Part shown: piece after piece, positions 47,701-59,800 of the stretch
How positions within the stretch are numbered: position 1 is the stretch's first letter
Layout: each line of letters opens with the position of its first letter
From: Rallus limicola
Taxonomy: Eukaryota; Chordata; Aves; Gruiformes; Rallidae
Direction: 5' to 3'
Length of the DNA: 64,000 bases
NCBI GenBank assembly: GCA_022605955.1
Contig: JAKCOZ010000018.1
Span: forward strand, 876,001 to 940,000
Notes under the pieces: model-generated
Told to the model about the DNA's origin: nothing
The model's database searches: none
The model's input: only the letters and a program-made list of their open reading frames with translations
Program-made: the position numbers and the translations under genes

Positions 47701-50214
47701 CAAAGCAGCTTACACAGTGGGGAGGCTTTGAAGCCAGACTGGAACATGGATTTGGCGGCTAGGAAGGTAGAGTGACCACCCTCTTTAGACCCCCCCGGCC
47801 CCATCAAGACAACAGTCTCAAGTCTGCAGCAGTTAAACACCACACAGACTTCCAGGGGTGGGCAGCTCTTCCAGCGAAACCAGGGAGCTGGGCACTCCTT
47901 TTCCCTTTGGATCCCATTTCCCACTGAGCAGTGCCCACTAGAGGACACCAAGGTGGAACTGCCGAAAGGCTGAAGGGTGCCAGACACTGAACAGGCAGCA
48001 GAGAATTCAGTCCTGCCTGTATTATCACATTAATTGACCAGTTTTCCCTAATCAGCTCCCAGGTACCCCCTGTGGTGTCTCTAACCCCATGCAGATTTTA
48101 TGTATAACCCTGTCCAAGCTAGCTCTGGATACAGCTGACTTATTTTAGTGCTGTGATGTTTTCTCACCTGTACATTAACAATCACCTCTCTCCCTCCAGA
48201 CAAACAGAAACCAGGGACCTCCATGGTGTCAGAGAGGTAAGGTGGCTCACGCTATTCACATCCTATTGAAATGTCATTTTTTTAACCCAGAACTGCTTTT
48301 GGCAGGGAAAAGAGGCTACTTTGGGTATTTCAGGTGGAAGAGTTTCTTTGAGACTGGTAAAAAAACCCAAAATGAGCATTGATAGCACTTCATCCTCTGC
48401 CTGATGGGGCCAAAGGAGGAGTTCAATATTTGGGGGCCTCATTTCAAAACTGCACTGATCTCTGTGAAGACTCATCACCTTTGAAATGCAGTTAGCTGCC
48501 TGCCTTTCCCTGGATACAGAGCAGAGGTGTAAACTTGGGTTTCTTGATCTCAAAACAAACTCAGGGAGATGAGAAGAAATCTCAAAAATATATCTTCCAA
48601 GACACCTATGGCTTGTCATAGCCAGAGCAGGATAACAGATCTTTGGAAGAGAAGCACCAAGCAGAGGATGGTCCATCTGAACCTCAGGGTCTGTCACTGC
48701 TATCCAAGAGAGGAGGCTGCTCATGGAAAAGTGGCAGGAAACAAGAGCTGGAAGGGACCAAAACATGTTGCTCTTACTTTTCCATTTCATAGTTTCCTAC
48801 CAGAGTAATAACCCTGCTTTGGAAAGAGGCAAGGGACACAGGGAGTGTATTTTGGCACCAAATTTGTATCAACTTTAGTGGTTCCCAAATAACCCCTAAT
48901 GACCACAATTTAAATGATGTCAGTCACTGAGGCAGGACTATGAGAGCAGAGGACAGTGCTTCTCATCTCCAAAGTCATCCAGTCTCCACTGGCATCAAGT
49001 GCATATCCCAGCCCTCAGGGTAGGGAGAAAAGGGAATTCCACCTTCCTGACACCTGTAATTCTCACTCTTAGGAGAGACACTGGAAATACCTGAGCAGCA
49101 GCACTGCACATGAAAATATCCAGGGCTCCCTTGGTTTGACAAGCAAGGGCATAGGACAGAGGGACACGGTAATGGTTCCTTCCATTCCAGATTTGTCTGA
49201 ACACACTGCTCATCTCCCCAGAGATCTCCAAACCTGTGTCAGACAGGGGACAGGGAATCTGGCACTACAGATGGGCCTGAACCAGGAGAACAGCTCAAAA
49301 GGCAGCACAAGTCAACCCTGGTCCCATGTACTACCAGCCAGCCACAGTCCTGCCTGTTTGCCTACAACTGTGTGCAAAGAAACTTCCCCCTCCTCTTTCC
49401 CAAGGTAGTTAATGCCACCTTCTCTTCTTGACAGCTGCTCGGCAGGCACAAGCCAGAAGGATAACAGCATCACTCTGATCTCCATGAAGAACATCAACAT
49501 GAACAACAGCCTGACTTACCCACCCTCAGAAAAGGTTTCTCCTTTAAGCCTTGCTTTTTAGAGTTAGCTGGGATTTATTTCTCTGGCTGGGTAAGAGCAT
49601 GCCTTCAAGGTATTTCTTTGCTCCCATTCCTTTAGAAAGCTAATTTAAAAACCCAGCTGCCATCAAACTCAGAATCACAGAATTATCAAGGTTGGAAAAG
49701 ACCTAAAAGATCATCCAGTCCAACCATTCACCTATTACTACCAGCTCCCACTAAACCATGTCCCTCAATACAACATCTAGTCTTTCCTTGAACACCTCCT
49801 AAAGGTCCAAACTGGTTCCCGTGAACCTGGTGGAAATTTGGGTGCCCATCTCAGGTTTATCCAAGCTGCCTGAGCTCAAGGTGTCAAATATACCTCACAT
49901 ATGTAGGTGCCATCACCTAGCACCAGCTATCAGAGCTAGAGTGGTCTGTCATTAAACGAAGACATAAGCAAGCCTTAGTGAAGTCCAGGTCTTACCCTCT
50001 AGTCGAAGCCCACCACACTCCTGCTCCACAGGAGATGTTGGAGCACATTCCCATCTGTACTCTCAGATCCATTCCACACAAGTAAACCACGTAATTTTAA
50101 GTTGGTTTTAAGTTAAACTTGCACTGGGACTGAACTTGAGGGGACACGGAGTTTAACACCAGCCCAAACAGGCTGCTGATGCACCATGGTTTGTTCTTTC
50201 CACAGGTGCTATGA
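32713..50214 (+). CDS. ECSCR: ECSCR (endothelial cell surface expressed chemotaxis and apoptosis regulator), complete, 11 coding exons
   Basis: A single-pass sialomucin-like protein of endothelium that affects cell migration, apoptosis and growth-factor signalling. Exons: 32713-32770, 41805-41846, 42025-42075, 42992-43108, 43622-43669, 45509-45556, 46155-46253, 47520-47618, 48200-48236, 49435-49534 and 50206-50214. They total 708 bases and 235 residues (human 205), and all frames agree. Residues 1-20 form a signal peptide (MLPPSVHPLLWLLGCVLFQG). About 21-155 is a Ser/Thr/Pro-rich ectodomain that does not align well with mammals. TVAAFGVISFIVILIVVVII leads into the membrane segment, about 156-177. 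The cytoplasmic tail has SLRFKCNRSKDSE, then ITLISMKNINMNN, ending SEKVL, all near-identical to human. Exons 2-8 start and end in phase 1. The last exon adds only VL and the stop. DNAJC18 follows in the same direction, as in mammals. Confidence 0.94.
32771..41804 (+). other. ECSCR intron 1 (9 kb)
   Basis: A 9.03 kb intron between the signal-peptide exon (donor gtaagc) and the first ectodomain exon (acceptor ctcatttcag). I found no exon of another gene and no clear CR1. Open frames are short and random-looking. As the largest intron of an endothelial gene it is a reasonable place for enhancers, but I identified no specific element. Confidence 0.6.
43521..43540 (+). repeat. Poly-C tract (20 bases)
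   Basis: An uninterrupted run of about 20 C lying some 80 bases upstream of the acceptor of ECSCR exon 5, just before that exon's polypyrimidine tract. In the transcript it is a strong candidate site for poly(C)-binding proteins; that role is inference. Confidence 0.9.
49668..49815 (-). mobile_element. Short CR1 3' fragment
   Basis: Minus orientation. It starts agaatcacagaattatcaag and continues with gttggaaaagacctaaaaga, tcatccagtccaaccattca and cactaaaccatgtccctcaa. About 150 bases remain, in the last intron of ECSCR. Confidence 0.88.
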
Positions 50215-50828
50215 AGCCAAGGGCCCAGAGCTTGAAGCTGACTTGTGACAACCTGCAGTGACTTTCTAGTTCTTTATGTTGTTTGGTTTGTTGTTTTTTT
50301 TTTTCCTTTGGGGAAACAGCAAGGGTGGACTTTATGTATAAATTATTGTGCCCTTTCCAATCAATAAGTGCACAGTAGCATCCCACATAGCTTCCTCACC
50401 GGGGGCCTAAGGGCTTTCTCCAGTTACAGTCTGCCACGCTCAGTGGCTGATCTGTTTTCAATAGACCTTCAAATCCTCAGATTATTCCAGCAGAAAGGAG
50501 CACCAAGGAACCATCTGCTTTGCTAATACACTGCTGCCTTAGACTAATGGCCTGTGTAGTCTGTGCCAGCCAGTCACAGGCTCGTTAATCAGTGCAGCCC
50601 CACAGCCAGTCAAACCTGCCCATTAGAAAAGCATCATCTGAGGCTGAAGGCCTAATGAGACGTGAACGGCCAAATGCTAGGTCAAATCCCAGCACGACTG
50701 CTCCAAGCCCCTTACCCTTGGTGCCTTCATTATCCCCGCTGTGGTGGGGATGATCATATCCACCTACCTCACAGGGTTGTTGTGAGGCTATGTTAATCAA
50801 TGTCTGTAAAGCATTTGGAGAGCCGTGA

Positions 50829-50834
50829 ATTAAA
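50829..50834 (+). terminator. Candidate polyadenylation signal ATTAAA of ECSCR
   Basis: The common variant hexamer lies 615 bases after the ECSCR stop codon, and a T-rich stretch (gctttattattaataac) follows within 45 bases. No canonical AATAAA was found nearer the stop. Assignment is tentative. Confidence 0.4.
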
Positions 50835-52604
50835 GGTGCTGCTGAAATGCAAATTGCCATCTTGATGCTTTATTATTAATAACTGAGCATCAGGCAGGCA
50901 GATCAGTCTTCACACAGGTCCAACGTGCTCAGGGAAGAGCCATCTTCAATGCAAACAACAAGGTCTCTGCACAGACAGGGGTTTATGAGTGTAAAAAGGA
51001 GCAGCCACATGTAAAATGCTGAGCTCCTTCAGCACCTGAAGTTTGGCAGCCTGAGTTTGGCTGGGAGAGCTTCCATCTCCCGTACCACCACTTTCCCAGA
51101 GCTTCCTGACAAACCAGACATCAGCGTCCCCTTCCACAGATCAGCCAAGATCACCTGCCTTACTGCAGCACCAAGAACCACCAGCCCACCCCCAAGTCTC
51201 CACGATAACGAGAACAGCCCTTCGTTAGCCTCCACTGTGCAACAGCTCACGTTTGGAGCTGGCTGGTTCACAACCCAAGCCAGCTCAGACCCAGCTGCCA
51301 GCCACTTTTACCACCTACAGCAAAATACAACCTTATGAGGCGAGTGACAATGATGAAGACGTCAATACCTGGCCTTCACACGACTCGAAGAGGAACCATG
51401 TGCTCTCAGGTATGTCTGGAGGTCTCAGCTGCTTTACTCAGCAGTGTAACACACTAAGGCACCAACTGCAGCTGCCTTTGCCTCTGCAGTCTTCACCATG
51501 AGCCCGTCTTTCAAGCTTCACCAGCTCAAGTCAACACAGATCTGTGGAGAACCTTCTCTACCTGGCAGCGGTACGCTGAGTTACTGCCTTCTCCTAACAT
51601 CAGCATCAACATCCACCGACCCTGAAGTTAAAAAGAGATGTAGCCAAGCACCCAAACAAGGTCCCTCTGCACCCGTTTCCCTGCATGGTTTGATGAAACA
51701 TGGTCATTTATCCTGATTTTATTTTATAGGAGGGATAAGAGGTGGCTGCGCTTTGCAGCTGGCAATGAAGTGTTCACCAAGATAAGTGCAACATTTTCAC
51801 AACTCCCACTGAAATCCAGCACACTTTCTGTATTTAACATCGAGTCATTTGATATATTTATGTATTTTTCATTAAATGAAGCTTTTCTGGCAAAATCCCT
51901 GAAAAGTAAAATGACATCATTCAGCCAGCCCCCACCAGACTGGTGGGTTTGGTTAAGCACAAGAACCCCAGTGACTCCTAGGCAGGTGGATCCAGAGAGT
52001 TACAGATCTGAGACCTGAGATTCATGGTGCCTCACAAGGAGGTTTTTAATCCTAGGAAGACACCACAAAGGCAGCTGGAGCACCTGTGATGTCAGACACT
52101 TCAGTAACTGTCAAGACACTTCACTAACCTCCCCTCTACAACAACCTCTGGCAGATGGTCCTGTACTTAATTTTCCTTCCTTTATGCTTTTCCTTTCCAC
52201 AGACTTGAGGCTTTTGACAAGTAACCTGCTCATCAAGAGCGCTGCAATCTGTTCCACTCTAAAACTGACCACATCCAAAAGGCAAATTCCAACTTTGAAC
52301 TTGTTCAAAAGGAAGAATGAATACCAAATACACAATGCAAGCTGTGTAACCTTAAACTTCCCATTGCTGCAGCTCACATGAAAGGAGAAACCTTCTCAAA
52401 GCTGCAGTGCTCCTACAAAGCACACTGGTGGAACATACCAGCTCCCTCACACCAGGACTCCACTCCCACAGCTCATCAGCCACCATTTAACTGGCAAATG
52501 GCCTGAGGGGAAACAAGCAGCAGCAATGCATGAATGCAGCTAGAAGGAGCTGCATGACAAGCCCTCAAAGGGTTTCCATCAAAAGCTTGGCCAGAATATC
52601 ACCA

Positions 52605-52960
52605 AATACCAGACTGGTTTTGGGTGGGAAGGTACATTAAAGCCCCCCCAGTGACCCCTGCCATGGGCAGGAACAGCCCCCCAGCCCAGGGTGCCCAAAG
52701 CCCCATCTAACCTGGCCTTGAACCCTGCCAGGGATCTAGGGACAGCCCCGGCTTCTCTGGGCACCCTGTGCCAGGGCCTCCCCCCTACCCAAGAAGGATT
52801 TCTGTCTCCCAGGCCCTCTCCAGCTGCCCCCCTGTAGCTGAAGGCCACTCCCCTGATCCTGGCCCTCCCTGCCCGCGGTACCAGCCCCTCTCCAGCTCTC
52901 CTGGAGCCCCGCGAGGGGCGGGAAGGGGCTGTGAACCTCGACCCTTTGCTGTAGCTTTGC
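52605..52960 (-). mobile_element. CR1 retrotransposon 3' fragment
   Basis: Minus orientation. It runs from ccagactggttttgggtggg through agcccagggtgcccaaagcc, aaccctgccagggatctagg and gggcaccctgtgccagggcc to about 52960. It abuts the CpG island of DNAJC18 and matches the 22.3 kb copy closely where they overlap. Confidence 0.85.
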
Positions 52961-53800
52961 TGTAGCGCAGGCATCTCTCCAGGCTCCTTGCGGCCCCAAC
53001 ACACCACCTCCCGTGGCCGTGCCAAGGCAGCAGCGCTGCCGGGAAGCCGCTGCTGGCTGGCCGAGGACAGGAGCGGCTGGACTCAGTGACCTCACAGATC
53101 TGTCCCCACCGGGGGACTCCCCGGTTCTGCTCTTCAGGAAGGGGCCGGTGACGTCACCAAGACTCGCTCCGGCGTCACGAGGCCCCGCACGCGTACGCCT
53201 CCGCGCAGTGCCTGCTGGGTGCTGCAGTCCGCGCGCTCCGGGAGGGTGGACACAGGACACACGCACGGGGGGGGCCTCGGGACTCCGTTACCCAGAAGCC
53301 CCCGCGCGGCCGCCACCACCTCCGCGCTCAACATGGCGGCGCGGCCGGGCCGGGGCAGCGGGCTGTGAGGAGCGGGCGGGCTGCCCCGGGGCCCGCCGCG
53401 GCCGCCATGACCTACACGGCGGAGCAGCTGGACGGCGTGCGGCGGTGAGGCGGGGGAGAGAGGGTCCGCCTGAGGCGGGGGCGGGGAGGGGAGAGCGGCG
53501 GGGCAGGCTCGGTGGGAGGTGGCGGGGGGCGATGGGGTCTCTTCCCGGGGGGGCGGGGGCCCGGCCGGTAACCTGGTGCTCGCTTCCAGGATAAAGCGAT
53601 GTCGGAACTACTACGAGATTCTGGGGGTGGAGAGGGACGCCAGCGAGGAGGACCTGAAGAAGGCTTACCGCAAGCTGGCCCTGAAATTCCACCCCGACAA
53701 GAACCGCGCTCCCGGGGCAACGGACGCGTTTAAAGGTGAGGCGAGGCGGCGGTCAGGCCGGTGCTGAGGGGCGCCGGGCCGGAGGGGAACGAGGGCGGGC
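52960..53800 (+). promoter_or_regulatory. CpG-island promoter of DNAJC18
   Basis: CpG-dense sequence surrounds the first two coding exons. Upstream of the start codon it has a perfect CRE palindrome TGACGTCA (53149-53156). It also has two ZNF143/THAP11-like elements in opposite orientation: 53209-53228 on the minus strand (ACTGCAGCACCCAGCAGGCA) and 53282-53300 on the plus strand (actccgttacccagaagcc). No TATA box is evident. Such an arrangement is usual for a broadly expressed gene. Confidence 0.7.
53333..53368 (+). CDS. Upstream ORF of 11 codons before DNAJC18
   Basis: ATG at 53333 in a strong context (A at -3, G at +4) opens 11 codons (MAARPGRGSGL) and ends at TGA, 39 bases before the DNAJC18 start codon. 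If transcription begins upstream of 53333, ribosomes would meet it first and reinitiation or leaky scanning would set DNAJC18 output. Alternatively the transcription start lies downstream, or the ATG begins a spliced N-terminal exon (a GTGAGG follows at 53365). Confidence 0.35.
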   Translation: MAARPGRGSGL

Positions 53801-56800
53801 TGCCTCAGGCGTTAGAGTTCTGTGCCTCATGTAAAGGCATCACGCAGGCCCCTACGGCTTGTCCTCTTTTATAGGCAGTTACACACCATCCACGCAGGAT
53901 CCCGCGGCTGCTCAGCAAGGTTTGCCCTTTAGTCCTCAAAAATACAGAATTCCATCGGAAGCAGAGGAAAGCAGCTGCCAAATGTCATTCCTAGGGACTG
54001 CCAGGGGTTCAGAACGATGCTCGGAGATGATACCGGCTGCGCAGGAGAGCCCAGCGTTGTGTAATCACTGACTGCTCCATGTGGCAAATGACATCCAGTG
54101 TGCTGACATACGTTGGAGCGTGAAATTCGAGGCAGATATTCCATGCATGGACTTCTCAGTAATGCCACAATCTAAGCCCATATCACCAGCGTTAGCATCT
54201 AAACCCCTTTGCCTTTTCCATGCAGCGTCACAGCTGTCTGCAGCGGCACAAGGGGAGTAAGATAGTCAGCATCCTGACAGAATAAGGAGGTTTTGAGGGG
54301 CTTTGCTTTTTGTGTGTTAGAGGTGTATGTCTCCCTGAGCAGCTCTTACAGCTGTGCTCTGTCAGAGGTTAAGGAAGAAGCTGAACCAAACAGTTGGGTG
54401 GTTTGATGTAAAGGATGAGATTGATGTGCTGTACAGCTTTACATGCATCACAGCTGACAGACAAACCTGGGACGGGGGGTCTGCATTTTACTTGGTCTCT
54501 GCAGCTATTAACTTTATATTGACTGTTTATGGAGCTGCACTTCTATGTCAGTGCTTTATTTGCTCCAATAGAATGCCACATTCTCAATTTTCTGGCCAAT
54601 GTGGACCCTTTCAGCTCAGTTTTACAAGTATTTCAACTCTCTCCATATCCTTTTAACACTTTTGTCTTTCTCCTGGTATCTGTGATAGCAGGAAATAGGT
54701 TCCACCACAGGTAATGGCAGTGTTGTTATGCTTCTTTTACAAAGGCAGTTCTTCCCAAAGCAGTTCAGTCTGTGCCTGTCTGGGCTTTGTTGCTACTCTG
54801 CCTATCAGAGCCTGAGATCTGGCAATGCTGCTTGATATGCACATGTAACACTTCTTCTAATTCCCTCTCTCCAGCAATAGGCAATGCTTTTGCAGTCCTG
54901 AGCAACCCTGAGAAACGCCTACGGTACGATGAATTCGGAAGTGACCAAGAGCATGTCAGCACTGGCCAGGCCAGGCACTATAATTACTACACGGAATTTG
55001 AGGCAGACATTACACCAGAAGAAATATTCAACGTGTTCTTTGGTGGGCACTTTCCTACAGGTTAGTATCTCCCTGTAGTGCTTTGGAACTGACACCAGGC
55101 TGTGAGGGAAGTTCAGCTTCTCTTGTTGCTGCTCGGAGAGCTGATTAAACATCTGAAAAAGGAAAAAAAACCTGTTTGGATTTACTCTTTTCTCCCTTCC
55201 TTGCTTTGAATGCACAGTTTAAACTTCAGATTTTAGCACCTCTGTTCCCTAAACGTGCTGAAAGCACAGCCTTGCTGTCGGTGTGCTCCTAGGAGGGAGT
55301 GCTGCCAGTGGGTGGTGGCTGTTGCTGCCAGGGCAAGTTTCTGACCTCCCAGCCTCTCCTGACAGTTTCTGACAGTGCCAGTTAGGGGTAAGAACATACT
55401 GCTCTGGCAAGGAGCTAGGCTGTTTGCTTCTTGGGTAGGCAATGTTTTAATACCAGCACTAGCTGAAGACCCTTCTTCTTCTTCTTGTTTTTATTCCCTC
55501 CATTGTCTGAAGCCAGCAATGGTATGGGAGGTGAAATAAGGTGCAGACTGCAAGGGATCTGAGGCATCTTTGCTGATGGTGACGTACTTGAGGTGCCTCA
55601 CTGCGTTCCAGTATGGCAGCAGCTCCTGGCGCTGTGGTTCTGCTGCCCATATAAGTAGGAAGTCATCAGGGTTCCTTTGGTTTGTGGCAGCCTGTGTACT
55701 GTAAAGAAATGACAGCTTCACAGCTGAGAAGGTGCTGCCTGCCAGGAAAGGCTGGCTGGCATGGGGTGTGCGGTCTCCAGACCCAGACCTCTCTCAGTCC
55801 AGCCCTGGCTTTTGTATTTGTCATAAGGAGGGGAAGATACTGCAAGATCAGTGGAATCTGCAAGGTGCATCGAGCTCAGCAGCATCTAGCAAATGGCTTT
55901 AGCACTCTTGTAAACTTTCTCACCTCCAAGGTGTGGTGTAAAGCAACTTAGACACCAATTACTACAGCCTAAAGCTGCAGACAGAGGTAGTTACTTCCAA
56001 GCTCCCCGTAATTTTAGTCTGTGGTAGCACCTTGCAGCTAAGGGGATCTTGGATGTGCAGAGCGAGCTGAACTGAGGGTGGAGTAATTCCACACTGAGTC
56101 TGCAAGGTTTCCATTTCTCACTTGGCAACAATCCCATGCCCGTGTGCCCTGTGCCTCGGCTGCCCTTGTGGAACACAACTGCTGTGTGGCTGGGATGCTT
56201 GGGGTGGAGGACAAGAAATTGAGGAGCTGTAGGAGGAATTCAGGTGCTGGGCACGGCAGGTTTAACAGGTGGAGCAGTGTGAGGAAGTAAATGGGAATTT
56301 CTGTTAAAGTGGCAAAGAATAAGAAAATAAAAAGATCATTTCATAGTAGGTGTTGGTAGTTAACAGCAGTTTCCTTGCCAGACATATGTTTACAGGTCTG
56401 AATTTAAGTACATTCTAATCTAAAAGTGAGGGAAAATCATCCCTTCAATAGCTTTCCAGAGAGGCAGAGTCCACACAGCTGCTACTTAGGAAGGGAAGAG
56501 CCTATCTGGGTAGTTGATAGAAAGAGAACCTCTCTTTTTAACTGCCATAGTGTTAGAACTAGGACTTGTGTGCATGAGCTGAGATTGGCATGTACTGCAG
56601 TGTTGTGCTGGGTTTGGTTTTGTGACACCTTGCTATCACCAGGCTTCCTGGAAATCTGAGCAAGAAATGTTGGTGTTAGGGTAAAATAATTCACAGAGGT
56701 TTTGTGGACAGGTTTATGGCTTGTTTTTTACCATGCATTTCTCTTCTATGGATGTTCAGTGGAAAAATACTGAGTCTAAAAGGAAGACTCTCCACATGGT

Positions 56801-59800
56801 TTAGTGTTGCAGTTAAATGGGTAGAGGCTGCTAGTTGAACTTCCTTCTGAAAAACAAAGGCACGTGGAAGGAAAGACGCTGCTGGCAGAAATTCTTTTGA
56901 GAAACTTTTGGAAGGTTTGTAACTTTGGGAGAACTTTTTTTCCTAGCCATTTTATGAAAGCCATTCTTCTCTTCCCACACTTGCTTCTGGGTTTTTTTTT
57001 TCAGCTTGATACTGTCTGAGCAGTGCTGAATGATAGAAACAAACTTTTTTTCAAGGGAAAGACTTCCCTTCCTCACACCAGCCTTATTTGGCTCTCTCTG
57101 AGAGCTGTAGCTGCAAACATGCCTAGGCCCTTGGAACAGCCATTGAGCAAGCAAGGAAACGTGGTTCAACATAGTAGCAGAGGTCACTTCTGCCCAGGAT
57201 TCTTGCAGAATTCTTTGAGAAATTGAAAGTAAGGACAGTATAAGGGTGTAAAATAATGTAACATCTTTCCCAGGGCTTCAAAATTGATTTGTATTTCTGT
57301 TGCCATAAGGCCATGCATTTTAATTCTCTAATACAAAGACATCCTGAATTTCAACAGAGGAGAGCACAGCTATTATTAAGATACTCATATGGCAAGCTTC
57401 AAATCACAACAGCACGTGTGGTTCTTTTCTCATTTTAGAATTTTAAAAATAAATCAACTGCATTCAGAGTGCAAGAAAGGAAACCCTGAACTGTACTCTT
57501 TTTTTTTTTTTTTTCAACTCAAAAAAGCTATTTCAAAAATATCTTTCCTTATTATAAAAGCATTAAATGATACTATTCAGTAGCTTGAAGGAAGAGGAAC
57601 TAGAAAGAAGTGTAGAAGACCACATTCAGTAATTATGGAATCCATAATTCATGGCCTGAGACTGGTGAAGCAAATTAATTTTCCTGCTCAGAGCCCGGGG
57701 AAGCAACACAAGCTACAGCTGGGCAAGTGAATGTGACAAACACAAAATAGGAGATACAGTAATAAATAACCTATTAGCATGTTTCTGCAGTTTGGCTTAA
57801 ATTAAGATGGACTTGGGGCAATCCTCAGAATATCTCTAGTATGCTGTTTTGGAACAATTTATTAGTTTGGCATTTTGTCTGAGGTATGTTTATGCTTTTT
57901 AATCTGAGGTCTCACAACTGTAATTCAGGCTGTGCCTAGTCAATGTGAAACTCTGGGAAATACAGGTGAGTACCAGCAACTGGTGGAAATCACAGCTCTC
58001 TCCTGGTTTTCTTGAACAGGAAATATCCATATGTTCTCAAATGTAGCCAGAGATGCACACTACTACCCACGGAGGCACCGAAATGAAAGGGTGTGGACAC
58101 AGGAGCCAGAGGAGGAAGAAAACAGGCCACAGGTACACAGGGGGGGATAAATATTGCACTGGGGTGAGGGGTCTACTTACACATCTGAAGCTAAGACAGG
58201 TTGTCCTGTGCTTGAATGCTCAGTGTTCTCCTCCAGTCTGCAGCTGAAGTAGAAGTTTTCAAAAGTAACTAGATTGCCTTTCATTAATCTCTCCTTCAGA
58301 CATACATTGAGTTGGTGGGATTACAGGCCCTAGAGTTTCTGTCACCATGTGTTTTGTCAGTGTTTACTTTTTGCAGGCTCCAGTGGTTTGGTAATCAAAC
58401 AACAATTAGTCCAGATGTGGGCTGACAACAGATAGGGAAGTGTTGGATTCTCCTTGTGGTGTCTTTAATCCTTCTGTAAATTAGCACATGGTTTCTACTC
58501 AGGTGCTGCACAGGGTTTGTCCAGCCCAGAGCAGGATGGGCCTGGGATACTTTTCTACCAATTAAAACTCTGGTCCTTGGATATTTTTTCCACTCTTTAG
58601 TTGTACTAAGTTAATTCAGACCAAAAAAACCCAGCAAGTGCTTGCATCCTGTCTGAAGTTACACTACACGTGGTCTGTTACCCCTTTGCATCTCAGCTGT
58701 TTTCCCCAGTGCTTGAACAGAGATGGAGGTTGTCACTGATGGGTATGGTGGGCATCTATCATCTTGCCAACGAAGCTGTAGGAGAAGGAATTGTCAGGAA
58801 AACGTTATTGAAGGAAAAGATCTTTAAAGAGCTTTGTGAGATTATTAATAAAGGTAATTTTGAAATTAAAATGTCATCCCTCCAAGTTTGAAACGACTTC
58901 TTTTTGTTTTCCTCTTAGCTTACATTTGCTATGCTGTCGATCCGTGATAACTACCCCGGTTTCTGTGGGCAGATGCATCCTTTTCCATCTGTATCTTTTT
59001 CTCAAAAACTAATTATTGTTGTTCTTTCCAGAATTCATATTCTGCATTCATTCAGTTGATGCCAGTTTTCATCATAATAGTCGTGTCAGTCATAACTCAG
59101 CTGATGGCCACAAACCCACCCTACAGCCTATTCTACAAATCGTAAGTCCTTTAAAATCACATTTTTCTGGTCTGGGTTTGTGATAAGCAGCTGGGCAGAA
59201 GTTGGACTAGACAGCAAAATGCATGTTAGTGTTCTGTTCTGTTCTGCTCTTTCTCTGGACAGTGTTATCTCTCTGTAAATAAGGAAATACCACAGCCTCT
59301 ATCTGGATGAAGTTAACCCCAGTGTGCTTTCTTGCCCTGTGTGCTGAACAAATGGAGGCATGGAGCCAGAAAGCCTTCTCAAGTGGTGTGAAGTGTTTGT
59401 GCACAGAAACGATACAGTCTCAGGAATGTGGGTGTAGCTCAGCCACAGCCCTGATCACCCTCTGGCCTGCCCAGCCCCCAGGCATCTCTGTACCCCAACC
59501 CAGGTTCCCATAGAAAGTGGTTAAGAACGGAATCCTGCTGTCTGCAGTGTAAATCCAAGTCTGCTCCGGAGCCTGAATTCCAGCAGAAGAATTGACAGGC
59601 TCTGGTAAATCATTAAAGCCCTGAAATGCCCTGGTTTAACATCCATAAAGAAGCAGGATCCCAGGATTGCAGGGGGCAGGATGGTCAGCTCTAGAAGCAG
59701 CAGGAACGCTCCCAGGCCCACTGTAATCCAAGTTTGTGGGGCAGGGGAAAACCCGCTCGCTCCTCTCAGCATCCAGCCTTGGGAGGAGGGAAGCTCTCTA

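Larger units (their letters stand above)
42076..50205 (+). other. ECSCR introns 3-10
   Basis: The intervals between the small ECSCR exons (42076-42991, 43109-43621, 43670-45508, 45557-46154, 46254-47519, 47619-48199, 48237-49434 and 49535-50205). Recognised contents are a C-run at 43521-43540, about 80 bases before exon 5, and a short CR1 at 49.67 kb. A T-run (46663-46676) lies in the intron before the membrane-segment exon. Nothing else was recognised. Confidence 0.6.
50215..53406 (+). other. ECSCR 3' UTR and spacer to DNAJC18
   Basis: About 3.2 kb. The ECSCR 3' UTR probably runs to the ATTAAA at 50829-50834; an AATAAG at 50364 is a weaker candidate. The middle (51-52.6 kb) shows nothing recognisable. 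A CR1 lies at 52.6-52.9 kb and the DNAJC18 promoter island starts near 52.95 kb. Confidence 0.55.

Noticed and set aside
52736..53266. A 176-codon - strand open frame upstream of DNAJC18
   Set aside because: It spans part of a CR1 fragment and the CpG island, and resembles no protein.
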